Below are positions 1 through 9,154 of a stretch of 64,000 nucleotides of DNA, piece after piece. Position 1 is the stretch's first letter. Each line of letters opens with the position of its first letter. A program made the translations under genes and the position numbers. The DNA comes from Acidobacteriota bacterium. Lineage in GTDB: Bacteria > Acidobacteriota > Vicinamibacteria > Vicinamibacterales > SCN-69-37. The stretch lies in assembly GCA_016716905.1 (NCBI GenBank), contig JADJUS010000004.1, positions 434,001-498,000 on the forward strand, in the 5' to 3' direction. The notes beneath the pieces are model-generated. The model searched no databases, had not been told where the DNA came from, and was given only the letters and a program-made list of their open reading frames with translations.

Positions 1-731
1 CGCTCTCCGAAGAGGCGTTTACCAAGCAACTTGGCGACCGCCGAATCACGATGGACGAGTTTCGCGAGGAAGTCCGCCGCGAGATCATGGTCCGCAAGGT
101 CGTCGAAAAGGAAGTGACCGAAAAAATCGTCATTGCTGACGACGAAGTGACGGCGTTTTTCGACAAGAACCGCGCGCAGTTCAACATCCTCGAGCGCCAG
201 TATCATCTTGCGCAGATCGTGGTGAACTCGCAGCCGAACGCTCAGGTGGGGAACCGCAGGAATGACGACGCCGCCACGCCCGAACAGGCGCAGCGCAAGG
301 TGACGATGCTGACGGAACGCCTGAGAACGGGCGACAACTTCGCGGAGCTTGCGGCGGACTTCTCGGAAGACCAGCAGTCAGCCGGAAACGGCGGCGACAT
401 CGGCTTTGTGCCGCAGTCGCGCATCGATCAGGCGCCCCCGCAATTGCGTCAGGCCGTCATGGCCATGAAGCCCGGGCAGGTCAGCACGGTGACCGCCGGT
501 CCCCAGGTCACCATCCTCGCGCTCGTCGCGGTGCAGGAGCCTGGACAGCGCGAGATCAGCGACCCTGAAGTGAAGGAAGCGATTCGCTCGGGCCTCAAAG
601 ACCGTCGCACGCAGTTGCTGCAGACCGCGTACATGAGCCGCATCCGCAACGAGGCGACCATCGTCAACCACCTTGCCAAGACGCTGGTGGACGGCGTGGG
701 CAAGGCCCCGGACGCAGCCATTAGCAAATGA
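1..731 (+). CDS. Peptidylprolyl isomerase, parvulin/SurA-like (5' partial)
   Basis: The reading frame is open from the first bases of the window, so the N-terminus lies outside; the first ATG at 51 is internal. The visible part has a SurA-like N-terminal helical segment, then a parvulin (rotamase) domain with the typical string DNFAELAADFSED, followed by GGDIGFV and the strand ending VTILALVAV. A charged C-terminal helix follows. Parvulin-type chaperones of this kind act in the periplasm on unfolded outer-membrane proteins; this location is family knowledge because the signal peptide is not in view. The stop codon is immediately followed by an 8-bp tandem array. The family call is firm; SurA versus PpiC/PpiD subtype is not decidable here. 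Confidence 0.85.
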   Translation, partial: LSEEAFTKQLGDRRITMDEFREEVRREIMVRKVVEKEVTEKIVIADDEVTAFFDKNRAQFNILERQYHLAQIVVNSQPNAQVGNRRNDDAATPEQAQRKVTMLTERLRTGDNFAELAADFSEDQQSAGNGGDIGFVPQSRIDQAPPQLRQAVMAMKPGQVSTVTAGPQVTILALVAVQEPGQREISDPEVKEAIRSGLKDRRTQLLQTAYMSRIRNEATIVNHLAKTLVDGVGKAPDAAISK

Positions 732-763
732 GGAACTTGGGAACTTAGGAACTGAGGAACTGG
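732..763. repeat. 8-bp tandem repeat array (GGAACTTR), four units
   Basis: Four near-identical 8-bp units of the form GGAACTTG, GGAACTTA, GGAACTGA, GGAACTGG begin at the base after the TGA stop of the isomerase gene. A second, longer array of the same unit lies at 11875-11938. The third to last bases of the unit vary; GGAACT is constant here. Nothing coding is evident in it. Confidence 0.75.
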
Positions 764-853
764 TATCCGCATGCCCAGAATGGCCAGCGGGTTGCCATCA
801 ACCCTGGGCAAATAGCGCAAATAGCTGGTATGTGAGTTGCACTCACACCGTGC

Positions 854-952
854 ATGTTAAGAATCCTTGGTTCCTACGCCCTCTCCAGACTTCTCGGGTT
901 CGGCCTGTTTGGTGCGATTGTCATTTACGTCATCATCAGCATCCTGACCTGA
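854..952 (+). CDS. Possible 32-aa membrane miniprotein
   Basis: A short frame starts with ATG at 854 and ends with TGA at 950-952. It encodes a basic N-terminus followed by one continuous hydrophobic stretch (FGLFGAIVIYVIISIL), so it would be a single-pass membrane peptide. There is no clear ribosome binding site and no recognised family. It fills part of the otherwise empty 228-bp space between the isomerase and the convergent membrane protein gene. This is a weak candidate and could be chance. Confidence 0.25.
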   Translation: MLRILGSYALSRLLGFGLFGAIVIYVIISILT

Positions 953-958
953 CGCGGC

Positions 959-2146
959 CTACGAGGGCTGCAGCATCAGCCGCATCGTCTTGCCCGGATG
1001 GGCGAAGTCGTGCCGAACCTGCGTCCAGCCGATGCAGTGAAGGTAATAGACCAGGTTCAGCACGAGTAACCCGGCGGTGATCGCCAGCGTTGAGTTGAAG
1101 CGCACGATGCCGGGGAGGATGACCGGTACGAGCAGGCCCATCGCAAGCGCCGCGCTGCGCAGCCCGCGTTTGTCGGGAATGAGCAGCACGATGAGCAGGT
1201 GCCGTGCGGTGTTCATCTTGAAACCCAGGAACAGCGCAAAGGGCACGATGCCCCAGCCGATGCGATCCTCCCAATCAAATTTCAGGCGCGTCTCCACGTA
1301 CCACAGGCACAAAGCAAACGGCACCGCCAGCGCCACGGCGCCGAGGGTTTCTGCCGTACTGCCCTTGAATTCCTCGTGGAAGGAGTAGATCGAAAGGTAC
1401 TCGTCCCAGATAGCCATGGGCAGCACGAACCCCGCCAGCAGAATGGCGATGACGACAAGGGCCGTGCGCCTCGGCAGGAGAAAGAGATTCTTCAGGTAGT
1501 AGGCGGGCGAGAGCTTGATCGTGATCGCCAGCGCGATCAGCGGATGCGACCATGTCGATCCACCCCGCGCCCCATGCAGGGCCACCATGACGACCGTCAG
1601 CATGATCAGATACGTCACGTCCTGGACGGCGACGAAGCGATATCCGAAGTACACGAAGTTGCCGAACAACAGCGGAAAGACATACCAGCGTGTGCGCAGG
1701 CAGTAAGTGGCGACAAGGCCCACGAAGATCACCGCCAGGATCAGGACCGCGCCATAGAAGCCGATTCCGGCGGCTTCACCCACCGCATACAGAGCCGCCT
1801 GCGAGAGCAGCGTCACCGGCGGATACGGACTTGATGCCTGCTTGGACCAGGTCTCGGCCTCAAGTGGCGTCTGATCCAGGGCCCGCGTATACATGTCGGA
1901 CGGATCGTTGAGGATGACCCGGGACGCGTACATCCCGGCGATCGTGTCGGGGCCGTATTGTTCGGGCTGGTCGATGGCCGGCATCCAGGTGACCTTGGAG
2001 AAGTCCACGTACACCCTGGGCACTTCGGAAACCGCCAGCACCAGCATTCCCGCCAACGTCGCCGCGATCATGGCGTACTGAACCGTTCGCGGCCACGCAA
2101 GGAGGGCCGCGTCGATGCGACGGATGGTCTGGATCATTGGGGCCAT
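959..2146 (-). CDS. Polytopic membrane protein, GT87/DUF2029-like
   Basis: The 395-residue protein has about ten hydrophobic segments and a long extracytoplasmic loop after the first one (about residues 45-105) rich in acidic and aromatic residues. The motif ITIKLSPAYYL in the middle resembles the conserved K-P/S-x-P region of GT87-type polyprenol-phosphate mannosyltransferases (DUF2029), and the overall topology fits, but the catalytic Asp assignment is not clear. A purine-rich stretch GGAGAGG lies just upstream of the ATG. The gene converges with the upstream isomerase and diverges from a small membrane protein at 2243. A glycosyltransferase role is a guess from topology. Confidence 0.55.
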   Translation of the reverse strand: MAPMIQTIRRIDAALLAWPRTVQYAMIAATLAGMLVLAVSEVPRVYVDFSKVTWMPAIDQPEQYGPDTIAGMYASRVILNDPSDMYTRALDQTPLEAETWSKQASSPYPPVTLLSQAALYAVGEAAGIGFYGAVLILAVIFVGLVATYCLRTRWYVFPLLFGNFVYFGYRFVAVQDVTYLIMLTVVMVALHGARGGSTWSHPLIALAITIKLSPAYYLKNLFLLPRRTALVVIAILLAGFVLPMAIWDEYLSIYSFHEEFKGSTAETLGAVALAVPFALCLWYVETRLKFDWEDRIGWGIVPFALFLGFKMNTARHLLIVLLIPDKRGLRSAALAMGLLVPVILPGIVRFNSTLAITAGLLVLNLVYYLHCIGWTQVRHDFAHPGKTMRLMLQPS

Positions 2147-2242
2147 CCTCTCCCGCAGGCGCGCTCGACGTCAAACGGAGGTGACCGCCTCACTGTGCGA
2201 AACGGCACGGACGCCGTCGGCGCCTCCGCCGTAGCATGCGGT

Positions 2243-2428
2243 ATGTCCTGGCTCGCATGGTTCGCTCTCGCGCTCGTGATCACCGTGTTTGCCGCAGTCA
2301 CCGGTATCAAGGGGAAGGGGACGCGTCACGTCGCGGGCACCCAGCTCATGGGCGTCGCCCGCGTCGTCCTGCTCCTCATCGTCGCGGTCGTTGCGTATGC
2401 GGCCTGGAACGCGTATTCGGTGCGATAG
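2243..2428 (+). CDS. Small two-helix membrane protein
   Basis: A 61-residue protein starts with ATG at 2243. It has two hydrophobic segments (about residues 3-20 and 38-55) separated by a basic loop containing GIKGKGTRH. No family is recognised. It lies between the divergent polytopic membrane protein gene and the convergent LytTR regulator, with only 9 bp to the latter's stop. Size, composition and clean fit between neighbours favour a real gene; function is unknown. Confidence 0.55.
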   Translation: MSWLAWFALALVITVFAAVTGIKGKGTRHVAGTQLMGVARVVLLLIVAVVAYAAWNAYSVR

Positions 2429-2437
2429 CTGCTGTCC

Positions 2438-3190
2438 CTAGGGGAGTGCCCGAAGCCGTTCCTCCAGTGCTTCACGGCACGTACGCGCGACCGGCACTTC
2501 CGCGCCAGAGGTCACACGCGCGACCAGTCCACCGCTGACCGTAATGGTGAGTTCCCTGACATGCCGGATGTTGACGGCGGCTGACCTGTGGACCCGGACC
2601 ATGGACGCCGGGTCGATGGTCCGGAGGAACTGCTTCAACGTGCCACGCCGCAGGATACGTTCACCGGCGAGGTGCAACAGCACGCAGTAGTCCTGCGCTT
2701 CGATCCACTGGATGTCTCGCACCGCCACAAACCGGATGCGTTCACGCTCCTCGATGCGGATTCTGGAAGGGTAGGCCGGCTGCGCCGCCACCCAGACCCC
2801 CACGCGCTGACGGAACTGGCCGAGGTGCCGGCGTCCCACAAGGGCGCGCGCGCGGCCAATCGCTTCGCGCAACCGATCCTCGCGGTACGGCTTCACCAGA
2901 TAGTCGAGGGCGTGCAACTCAAAGGCGCGGATGGCGTGTTCGTCGTGCGCCGTCGCAAAGATGACCAGCGGCAGTTGCGCTGGGTCAATCCCGGCGACCA
3001 CGTCCAGGCCAGTCTTCTGCGGCATCTGGATGTCCAGGATGAGCACGTCCACGTCGTGCGTCCGTAACAGCTCTTCGGTGCCTTCGCCGGTCGCCGCTTC
3101 ACCGACAATGGTCACGTCAGGCTCAGCGGCCAAAAGAGCTCGCAGCCCATTCCGCGACACCTCCTCGTCGTCGGCGATCAGCACGCGCAT
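2438..3190 (-). CDS. LytTR-family response regulator
   Basis: A 250-residue protein with an N-terminal receiver domain (about 1-120) and a C-terminal LytTR DNA-binding domain (about 145-248). The acidic pocket D7-D8, the phospho-acceptor D53 in LILDIQMP, and the conserved K100 in YLVKPY are all present. The LytTR part shows WIEAQDYCVLLHL and MVRVHRSAAVN. It lies 4 bp downstream of a LytS-like kinase gene on the same strand, so the two almost certainly form one two-component system in one transcript. Target genes are unknown; the adjacent secreted protein gene upstream on the same strand may belong to the unit. Confidence 0.93.
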   Translation of the reverse strand: MRVLIADDEEVSRNGLRALLAAEPDVTIVGEAATGEGTEELLRTHDVDVLILDIQMPQKTGLDVVAGIDPAQLPLVIFATAHDEHAIRAFELHALDYLVKPYREDRLREAIGRARALVGRRHLGQFRQRVGVWVAAQPAYPSRIRIEERERIRFVAVRDIQWIEAQDYCVLLHLAGERILRRGTLKQFLRTIDPASMVRVHRSAAVNIRHVRELTITVSGGLVARVTSGAEVPVARTCREALEERLRALP

Positions 3191-3194
3191 GGGT

Positions 3195-4265
3195 TCATGC
3201 CCGCCTGAAGGGGAGGTCGAGCGACACGAGCAGGCCGCCGCCCTCGAGCGTACGGAGGGTGAAGGTGTGGTCGGAGCCGTACAGATACCGCAATCGCTCG
3301 GATGTGTTCTTCAAGCCGACACCAGGGGAATCCCCGCTGGCTTTTGTTTCCATCCCGGGGCCGGCATCCTGCACATCGATGATGAGTCGCTGCTCTCGTA
3401 TGCGAGCGGTCAGCACCAGCCGGCAGCACCCATCCGAAGCGGACACGCCGTGGCGCATCGCATTCTCCAGCAGTGGCTGCAGAATCAGGCTCGGCACAAG
3501 GGCGTCGAGTGCCTTCGGCTCGAACGTGACCTGCGCCTGCAGCCGGTCGCCAAACCGTTCGCGTTCGATTTCCAGATAACGCTCGACGATGCGCACTTCG
3601 TCTCGCAGGGGAATGACCTGGGCTCGTTCGCGAAGCACATCGCGGAGCAGATCACTGAGGGCCAGCAGCATCCGCTGCGCCGGCTCGACGTGGTGTGTGC
3701 GCAGTTGCATCACGATGTGGTTGAGCGTGTTGAAGAGAAAGTGCGGATTGAGTTGCTGCCTGAGTGCATCAAGGCGCGCCTCGGCGACTTCAGCGCGCAG
3801 CCGCTCGGCCACTTCGGTCTGCCGCCGCCGAGACTCCGCGATCATGAAGCCTCCCGCAATCGCGGTGTACAGGATCGCGTCCGGCCAGTATTGCCGCGAC
3901 ACTCGCGGAAGTTCACGGATCGCCATTGTGGAAACCGCGTTGACCGTGGCCTGGTAGAGAAGGCCGTGCGCCGTGGCAAAGGTCGCCCAAAGCAACACAT
4001 GTTCGGCCAGAGTGCGCGCACGATCGATCAGCCGATCCGGTCGCGATCGCCGCACCCGCCAGTCGATGAACGGCGCGATGATCGTCCACGGATACCACTG
4101 GGCGATACCGTAGACGATCATCTCAAACAGCGGCTCGGCGATCTCCCCCGGCTCGGTCGACTCTCGCCTGCCCAGCACCGTGAGGACGATGGGCACGGAG
4201 GCGATCAGAATGCTGATGGCCGCGTAACGAAACCGGTGGCGCATCGCCGCAACACTATCGCGCAC
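3195..4265 (-). CDS. Sensor histidine kinase, LytS/YehU type
   Basis: This 356-residue kinase has four to five hydrophobic segments in its first 145 residues, then the His_kinase signature LNPHFLFNTL with phospho-acceptor H175. The ATPase part has the N box QPLLENAMRHG (N268) and the G boxes DAGPGME and GVGLKNTSERL. This is the classical partner of LytTR regulators, and that gene follows after 4 bp. The start used is GTG at 4265; an in-frame ATG at 4244, seven codons later, is equally possible and lies nearer the first membrane segment. No separate extracellular sensor domain is seen, so the signal is probably sensed in or near the membrane. Confidence 0.92.
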   Translation of the reverse strand: MRDSVAAMRHRFRYAAISILIASVPIVLTVLGRRESTEPGEIAEPLFEMIVYGIAQWYPWTIIAPFIDWRVRRSRPDRLIDRARTLAEHVLLWATFATAHGLLYQATVNAVSTMAIRELPRVSRQYWPDAILYTAIAGGFMIAESRRRQTEVAERLRAEVAEARLDALRQQLNPHFLFNTLNHIVMQLRTHHVEPAQRMLLALSDLLRDVLRERAQVIPLRDEVRIVERYLEIERERFGDRLQAQVTFEPKALDALVPSLILQPLLENAMRHGVSASDGCCRLVLTARIREQRLIIDVQDAGPGMETKASGDSPGVGLKNTSERLRYLYGSDHTFTLRTLEGGGLLVSLDLPFRRA

Positions 4266-4275
4266 GTTGCCCGGT

Positions 4276-4689
4276 TCACAACTTCGGCGGGGCCTTCTTG
4301 AAATACAGGGTCATCGGGCCTTCGGGTGTCTTGCCTGCCATCACCAGCCACTCGCCGGATCGGGAGAAGCTGAGGACCTGCGGGTCCTTCGAGGGAACCA
4401 CAGTGGTCACTTCAAGCGTGTCCCTGTTCCAGCCCGCTTTCCCTTTCACGCCCTTATCCAGCGTGGCTTCGGTTCCGTCCATCGGGAAAGTTACGGTTCG
4501 ACCCGCTCCGTCGCCAAACGCCACGGACACGGCCGTCGCGGTCAGACCAATCGTGAGGGCCGGGGGCCCGTCCGCCTTGCCCGTCTTCGTCGCGTCAAAC
4601 ACCCAGGAACCCGCAAGGTCCCGGCTTTGAGCAAACGTCGTCATGGTGAGTACCGTCACAGCGGCAAACAAAAGTGCCAGTCGCTTCAT
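4276..4689 (-). CDS. Secreted protein of unknown function
   Basis: A 137-residue protein with a clear Sec signal peptide (MKRLALLFAAVTVL followed by TMTTFAQS). The mature part begins DLAGSWVFDATKTG, typical of small beta-rich lipocalin-like secreted proteins of Acidobacteriota, and alternates short beta strands through to the end. The start has a GGGGAAAT stretch upstream. It lies 10 bp upstream of the kinase gene on the same strand and could be the first gene of that operon. No catalytic motif is seen. Confidence 0.7.
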   Translation of the reverse strand: MKRLALLFAAVTVLTMTTFAQSRDLAGSWVFDATKTGKADGPPALTIGLTATAVSVAFGDGAGRTVTFPMDGTEATLDKGVKGKAGWNRDTLEVTTVVPSKDPQVLSFSRSGEWLVMAGKTPEGPMTLYFKKAPPKL

Positions 4690-4787
4690 GTCATTTCCCC
4701 TCTGGGCCGCGCGACCATCGCACGGGTTGACTAACGGTGACGTAGCGTGCCGGGGAACCGGCGCGGAATTGCAGGGAAGGGCAGCGT

Positions 4788-5333
4788 TTACGCAGCCGGA
4801 GAGCGGTCCGCCGCTGCAAAAAGTGGGCTCCAGAGAATGACGCCGATGATGGCGGCGGCTGACACAAGGTGCAGCGGCGAGCCATGCGCGTCAATCGCGT
4901 GCGTGCAGAGGCCCAGGACGACCACGGCACTCATCGCAAGCGCGACGCGGCCCTTGATCGAATCGAACAGCGAACCAGGCAGTATCGGCCCGGGCGACGC
5001 CCGCGGCTCGGCCACATCCTCGCGCATCACAAGCATGCGGTATCCGCGTTGGGGCACTGTTTGGACGAATTCCTGATCAGGCGCCACGGTGGCAAAGGCC
5101 TTTCGCGCCTCGCAAATGGCGCGTGCCAGGGCGTGATACCCAACGTGCGTCTCTCCCCACACCTGCTCGGTGAGTGAGGGCCTCGACACGAGTGCCGTGC
5201 CCTGCCGGGACAGGGCCACGATCACATCCATGACCCGCGGCTGCACTTGGAGTGTGGCCGCCTCGGAACTCAAGCGCAGGTGTTCGGGGTCAACGAGCAC
5301 CGCTCCCAGTCGAAATTGTGTGTGCGACGTCAT
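4788..5333 (-). CDS. CadC-like membrane-anchored winged-helix regulator
   Basis: A 181-residue protein with an OmpR-type winged helix (about residues 5-102): FRLGAVLVDPEHLRL, then RVMDVIVALSRQG, and the recognition region ending VQTVPQRGYRM, the standard Trans_reg_C ending. Two hydrophobic segments follow at about 128-145 and 153-172. It has no receiver domain, so it is ToxR/CadC-like and likely anchored in the inner membrane with the DNA-binding part in the cytoplasm. A strong GAGGAG site lies 5 nt before the ATG. It diverges from the S41 peptidase gene across 90 bp, a plausible target. Confidence 0.8.
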   Translation of the reverse strand: MTSHTQFRLGAVLVDPEHLRLSSEAATLQVQPRVMDVIVALSRQGTALVSRPSLTEQVWGETHVGYHALARAICEARKAFATVAPDQEFVQTVPQRGYRMLVMREDVAEPRASPGPILPGSLFDSIKGRVALAMSAVVVLGLCTHAIDAHGSPLHLVSAAAIIGVILWSPLFAAADRSPAA

Positions 5334-5423
5334 TTCATCTCCTCAAAGGGCCTTGACCTTCAAATCAAACGGAGATCAAGCGCCGGCAGAGTCATTTACG
5401 ACAGAACCGCCGTAGAAGTGCGC

Positions 5424-6896
5424 ATGAAGCTCATTGCCCTTTTCCTGCTGGTGCTGGTTTCGGCCGCGATCACCGTGTCAGCCAGTGACCCGTTTGGGTG
5501 GGTGTTCGGTTGTGGACTATTCGGCGTGGGGGCGGGTCTTGTCATCGGATGGGCTGCCATCGTCCGCCGGCTGATTCGGTCTCGTGGCGCTTTCGGCCGA
5601 GCACTGGGCTATTTGCTTGCAACCGCCACTGGCGTGGCCCTTCTGGTCATTGCGGTTGGGTGGGGTGACTATCGCCGAATCGCCTTTCGACGCGCCGATG
5701 CGGGGGCCTGGGCGGCTGATATCAAGACATTGCTGACTGACGTCGAACGGTTGCCGCCCGGGCTCGCGGCCACTGCCCGCCGCACGATGGCGCCTGAGCT
5801 GATCGGCCTTGAGCGGGACCTTGACGCCCTCAACGACGACCAGCGTCAAGCTCGACTCACGCGTGCGATTGCTTCGTTGCGAGACGGGCACTCGATGGCC
5901 TTCCCGTACTTCCCCAGTACGAGCTTCTCGCTGGTCCCACTTCAGCTGCGATGGTTCAGCGACGGTTTGTTCATCACCGCGGCTCCCGCCAGCCGTCGCC
6001 AGCTCGTGGGACAACGGGTGGTCCGCATCGCCGGGCTCCCTGTCGAGGAGGCGCTCAACGCGGTGCGCCCCTACGTGGCCGCCGACAATGACACCGCGAT
6101 ACGAACCCGGTCCACGTACTACATGTTGAGCCCGCGATTCTGGAGCGCCATCGGTCATCCGACCGATCCAGACCGGCTCCAATTCGGGCTTCAGTCGTCG
6201 GGCCAGGAGCACATCGCGGAGCTGTCCACCGTTTCGAGGTGGCGTTACTTATGGTGGGTGTTTGAGCCGCGCCGCTGGATCAGGCCGCCGCGTCTGTCTC
6301 CGAACGCCGCTCCGTCCTTTGAGTGGCGACGAGACAACTTCTGGATCACCCCGTTGCCCGAGAGGAGCGCCGTGTACGTGGCGTTTCGAGCGGTGCAGCC
6401 CAACGGCAAGGAAACGCTCACGGCGTTTGCCACGCGCATATTGACTACAGCCCGGTCGTCAGGCGCACAACGGATCGTCATAGATGTTCGTGAAAATGGC
6501 GGCGGCGACAACACCCTGTTCCGGGGGATGATCAAGACCCTTCGCGAAAGCGAGTTCAACGTGAAGGGCCGCCTGATGCTCCTGATTGGTGGAGGGACGT
6601 TTTCGGCCGCGACCAATTTTGTGTCGGCCATGGAACGAGACACCGCAGTGACGCTCGTCGGGGAGCCGACGGGGTCAGGGCCCAATCACTTCGGCGATTC
6701 GCAGCCGACACGGTTGCCTCGTACCGGCATCATGGTGTTTCTCTCGACCCGCTATCACCAATTTGGCGCGGCCGACGACGACCGAGTGGCGCACGATCCG
6801 GAGGTCGCGGTCACCACCAGCGCTGCGGACTACTTCGCCGGGCGCGACCCGGTGCTCGAAGCCGCGTTGGGGTATCAGCCGTCGAGAGGCCGGTAG
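5424..6896 (+). CDS. S41-family peptidase with N-terminal membrane segments
   Basis: The ATG at 5424 gives a 490-residue protein starting with a hydrophobic leader; the frame stays open upstream but without a better start. Three hydrophobic segments occupy about residues 1-80, after which the protein is probably periplasmic. The C-terminal half is an S41 (tail-specific protease/TSPc) core with IVIDVRENGGGDN and the nucleophile region GGGTFSAATNF (Ser394), then VGEPTGSGPNHFGD. No PDZ domain is obvious. The gene diverges from the CadC-like regulator. The family call is good; substrate unknown. Confidence 0.82.
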   Translation: MKLIALFLLVLVSAAITVSASDPFGWVFGCGLFGVGAGLVIGWAAIVRRLIRSRGAFGRALGYLLATATGVALLVIAVGWGDYRRIAFRRADAGAWAADIKTLLTDVERLPPGLAATARRTMAPELIGLERDLDALNDDQRQARLTRAIASLRDGHSMAFPYFPSTSFSLVPLQLRWFSDGLFITAAPASRRQLVGQRVVRIAGLPVEEALNAVRPYVAADNDTAIRTRSTYYMLSPRFWSAIGHPTDPDRLQFGLQSSGQEHIAELSTVSRWRYLWWVFEPRRWIRPPRLSPNAAPSFEWRRDNFWITPLPERSAVYVAFRAVQPNGKETLTAFATRILTTARSSGAQRIVIDVRENGGGDNTLFRGMIKTLRESEFNVKGRLMLLIGGGTFSAATNFVSAMERDTAVTLVGEPTGSGPNHFGDSQPTRLPRTGIMVFLSTRYHQFGAADDDRVAHDPEVAVTTSAADYFAGRDPVLEAALGYQPSRGR

Positions 6897-6902
6897 GGCT
6901 GA

Positions 6903-7835
6903 TCAGGTCCAGGCGTCGGCGGCCACGTACGCGTTGATCACGGCTCGTTCGCCGTCACGGCCGCGCGTGGCGTTGCCGTGTTCCATCCCGACAACGCCGG
7001 TGAATCCCTTGCCGTGAATGTGTTTGAACACATTGCGGTAGTTGATCTCACCCGTGCCCGGTTCGTTGCGGCCGGGGTTGTCGCCCACCTGCACGTACGC
7101 AATCTCGTCCCAGGCTGTGTCGATGTTGGGGATGAGATTCCCCTCGGTAATCTGCTGGTGGTAGATGTCGAACAGGATCTTGCACGACGGACTGTTCACG
7201 GCCTTGCAGACCAGATACGCCTGCGGGCTGGACGTCAGGAACATGCCCGGGTGATTCCGTAGCGTGTTGAGCGGCTCAAGCACCATCACCAGTCCGTGCG
7301 GTTCCAGCAACTTCGCGGCCATGCGAAGTGTCTCGACCACCTTCGCGGTTTGATAGTCGAAGTGTGGGCGCTTATCCACGTGGCCGGGAACGACGGTCAT
7401 CCACTTCGCGCCGACACGTTTGGCGATGTCGATCGACTCCGTCACCTCTTTGAGGAAGGTGTCGCGATGCGCGCCCGCACCAAGCGTGAGTGTGGGTTCC
7501 GTCCAGTTGATGGTGTGCGCCACAAACACACCCATCTTCATGTTGAGCCGCGCCAGCGTCTTGCCGATCAGTTCCTGGTCGGCCACGGTGCGGCCGCGCA
7601 TGCCGTTGTCTTCAAGGGCCGTGAACCCTTCGGCGGCCATGAACTCGAGCTGCGCCACGAGGTCGGCACCGGAATGCTCACGGAACATTCCGAAGTGCGG
7701 CGCATAGTTGAGCCGGAACTTGCGAGCGGGCTGCGGCAGCGCGTCGGCCCAGATCCGGGGGCCGGCGAGGGCCAGACCCGTTCCGGCCAGGAGCGTTGAT
7801 GTGAGGAACTGACGCCGGAGCATGGCGCTACTCAT
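6903..7835 (-). CDS. Tat-exported TIM-barrel isomerase, hydroxypyruvate isomerase-like
   Basis: A 310-residue protein with a twin-arginine leader (LRRQFLTSTLLAG) and an AP endonuclease 2-like TIM barrel. Metal and active-site regions typical of hydroxypyruvate isomerase (Hyi) are visible: VLEPLNTLRNHPGMFL, ILFDIYHQQ, VGDNPGRNEPGTGEINY and GMEHGN. The start overlaps the stop of the upstream oxidoreductase by 8 bp (ATG at 7835; a second ATG at 7823 directly precedes the LRRQF motif), which indicates translational coupling. With its neighbours it fits a periplasmic sugar-conversion pathway. The precise substrate is not decided; Tat export argues against the cytosolic hydroxypyruvate reaction. 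Confidence 0.85.
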   Translation of the reverse strand: MSSAMLRRQFLTSTLLAGTGLALAGPRIWADALPQPARKFRLNYAPHFGMFREHSGADLVAQLEFMAAEGFTALEDNGMRGRTVADQELIGKTLARLNMKMGVFVAHTINWTEPTLTLGAGAHRDTFLKEVTESIDIAKRVGAKWMTVVPGHVDKRPHFDYQTAKVVETLRMAAKLLEPHGLVMVLEPLNTLRNHPGMFLTSSPQAYLVCKAVNSPSCKILFDIYHQQITEGNLIPNIDTAWDEIAYVQVGDNPGRNEPGTGEINYRNVFKHIHGKGFTGVVGMEHGNATRGRDGERAVINAYVAADAWT

Positions 7836-9144
7836 TCCACATACGTTCGAGTTTGGTTTTGCCCGGCATCGGCACGGGCGGAACGGTTAGTGACCCGTAG
7901 TCGGTGGCGCCCACCGGAGGCGTGAGGTCCTGCTTCGCGTTGAGCACGCCCTCCCACGTCATTTCCTGACCGGTGTAGGCGGCTTCGCGTCCCATGATCG
8001 CAGTCAACGTGCTTTCCGCCACCTGCTTCAGTTCGTTGTACGGCCGGCCGGTCCTGATGCTTGCCACCAGGTCTGTGTGCTCCTGCACGTAGCCGTTCGG
8101 GCGCCGTTCGGGCACCTTGTACGTCCAGGGCGTGTCGCCAACAATTTTCGACGACGCATCCGACATGCCCTTGGTGCCGACGAACCACTCGCCGACCCGG
8201 TTTGCGGAACCGGGAATCTGACGGCACATGCTCATGATGCGTGCGCCGCTCGCATACTCATAGTCCACCGCGAAGTGATCGTAGATGTGACCGAACTTCG
8301 GATCCGTGCGGAACTGCCGGCCGCCCACGCCGGTCGCTTTCACCGGATGCGCACCGAGCACCCAGTTGGCCACGTCCAGGTTGTGGACGTGTTGTTCGAC
8401 GATGTGATCGCCGGAGAGCCAGGCGAAATAGAGCCAGTTGCGGATCTGCCACTCGGCGTCGGTCCACTCGGACTTGCGATCGCGCGACCAGAGGCCGCCC
8501 TGATTCCAGAAGACCTGGCCGGACATGACCTGGCCGATCGCGCCGCCCTGAATGCGCTCGATCGTCTCGATGTAATCGGCCTGGTGACGGCGCTGTGTGC
8601 CCACGCCGATGCCGAGATTCTTCGCGCGCGCCTTCTCGTATGTCGCGAGCACGGATCGGATGCCGGCGGCATCCACCGCGACCGGCTTCTCCGAGAACAC
8701 GTGTTTGCCGGCTTCAACTGCGGCGGCGAGGTGGGTGGGGCGATAGCCTGGGGGCGAGGCGAGAATCACAAGGTCCACACCCGAATTGATGACCTTCTGG
8801 TACGCATCGAATCCGGTGAAACACTTGTCGTCGGTGACCTTCATCTTGGCGGCAATGCCGGCGTTTGATGCACCGAGTTTCGCAAGCTGCGCGCGGCACT
8901 CCGAGAGGCGATCCGGTGCGAGGTCACCCAGTGCGACAAGTTCGACGCCTTCGGCGCCGCGCAGGCAGTCGCCTGCCGCGCCGGTGCCTCGTCCGCCACA
9001 ACCGATGACGCCGACTCTGATGACGTCGGAGCCCCAGATGTGGAAACCGTGCGCGCTGCCCGGCCAGGCCATCGCCGCGGCCGCTGCCGCAGTGGTGTTG
9101 AGGAAGGTGCGGCGCGAAACGGGCGGAATCTTTGTGTCTGACAT
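7828..9144 (-). CDS. Tat-exported Gfo/Idh/MocA oxidoreductase (1)
   Basis: The ATG at 9144 is chosen because it gives a Tat leader (PPVSRRTFLNTTAAAAAAMAW) and has GAGG upstream; the frame runs further upstream without purpose. The 438-residue protein has an N-terminal Rossmann fold (VGVIGCGGRGTGAAG), the conserved HVFSEKPVAVDAAG motif with the catalytic-region Lys-Pro, and the C-terminal alpha/beta substrate domain. Members oxidise or reduce sugars and inositols with NAD(P); Tat-exported members fold with cofactor in the cytoplasm first. It lies 10 bp downstream of the SUMF1-like gene and overlaps the isomerase gene, so the three form one operon. Confidence 0.9.
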   Translation of the reverse strand: MSDTKIPPVSRRTFLNTTAAAAAAMAWPGSAHGFHIWGSDVIRVGVIGCGGRGTGAAGDCLRGAEGVELVALGDLAPDRLSECRAQLAKLGASNAGIAAKMKVTDDKCFTGFDAYQKVINSGVDLVILASPPGYRPTHLAAAVEAGKHVFSEKPVAVDAAGIRSVLATYEKARAKNLGIGVGTQRRHQADYIETIERIQGGAIGQVMSGQVFWNQGGLWSRDRKSEWTDAEWQIRNWLYFAWLSGDHIVEQHVHNLDVANWVLGAHPVKATGVGGRQFRTDPKFGHIYDHFAVDYEYASGARIMSMCRQIPGSANRVGEWFVGTKGMSDASSKIVGDTPWTYKVPERRPNGYVQEHTDLVASIRTGRPYNELKQVAESTLTAIMGREAAYTGQEMTWEGVLNAKQDLTPPVGATDYGSLTVPPVPMPGKTKLERMWNE

Positions 9145-9154
9145 GGGAGCCTCG

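Noticed and set aside
5247..5423. Longer N-terminus of the S41 peptidase.
   Set aside because: It would overlap the divergent CadC-like gene, and the signal-like leader begins at the ATG 5424.
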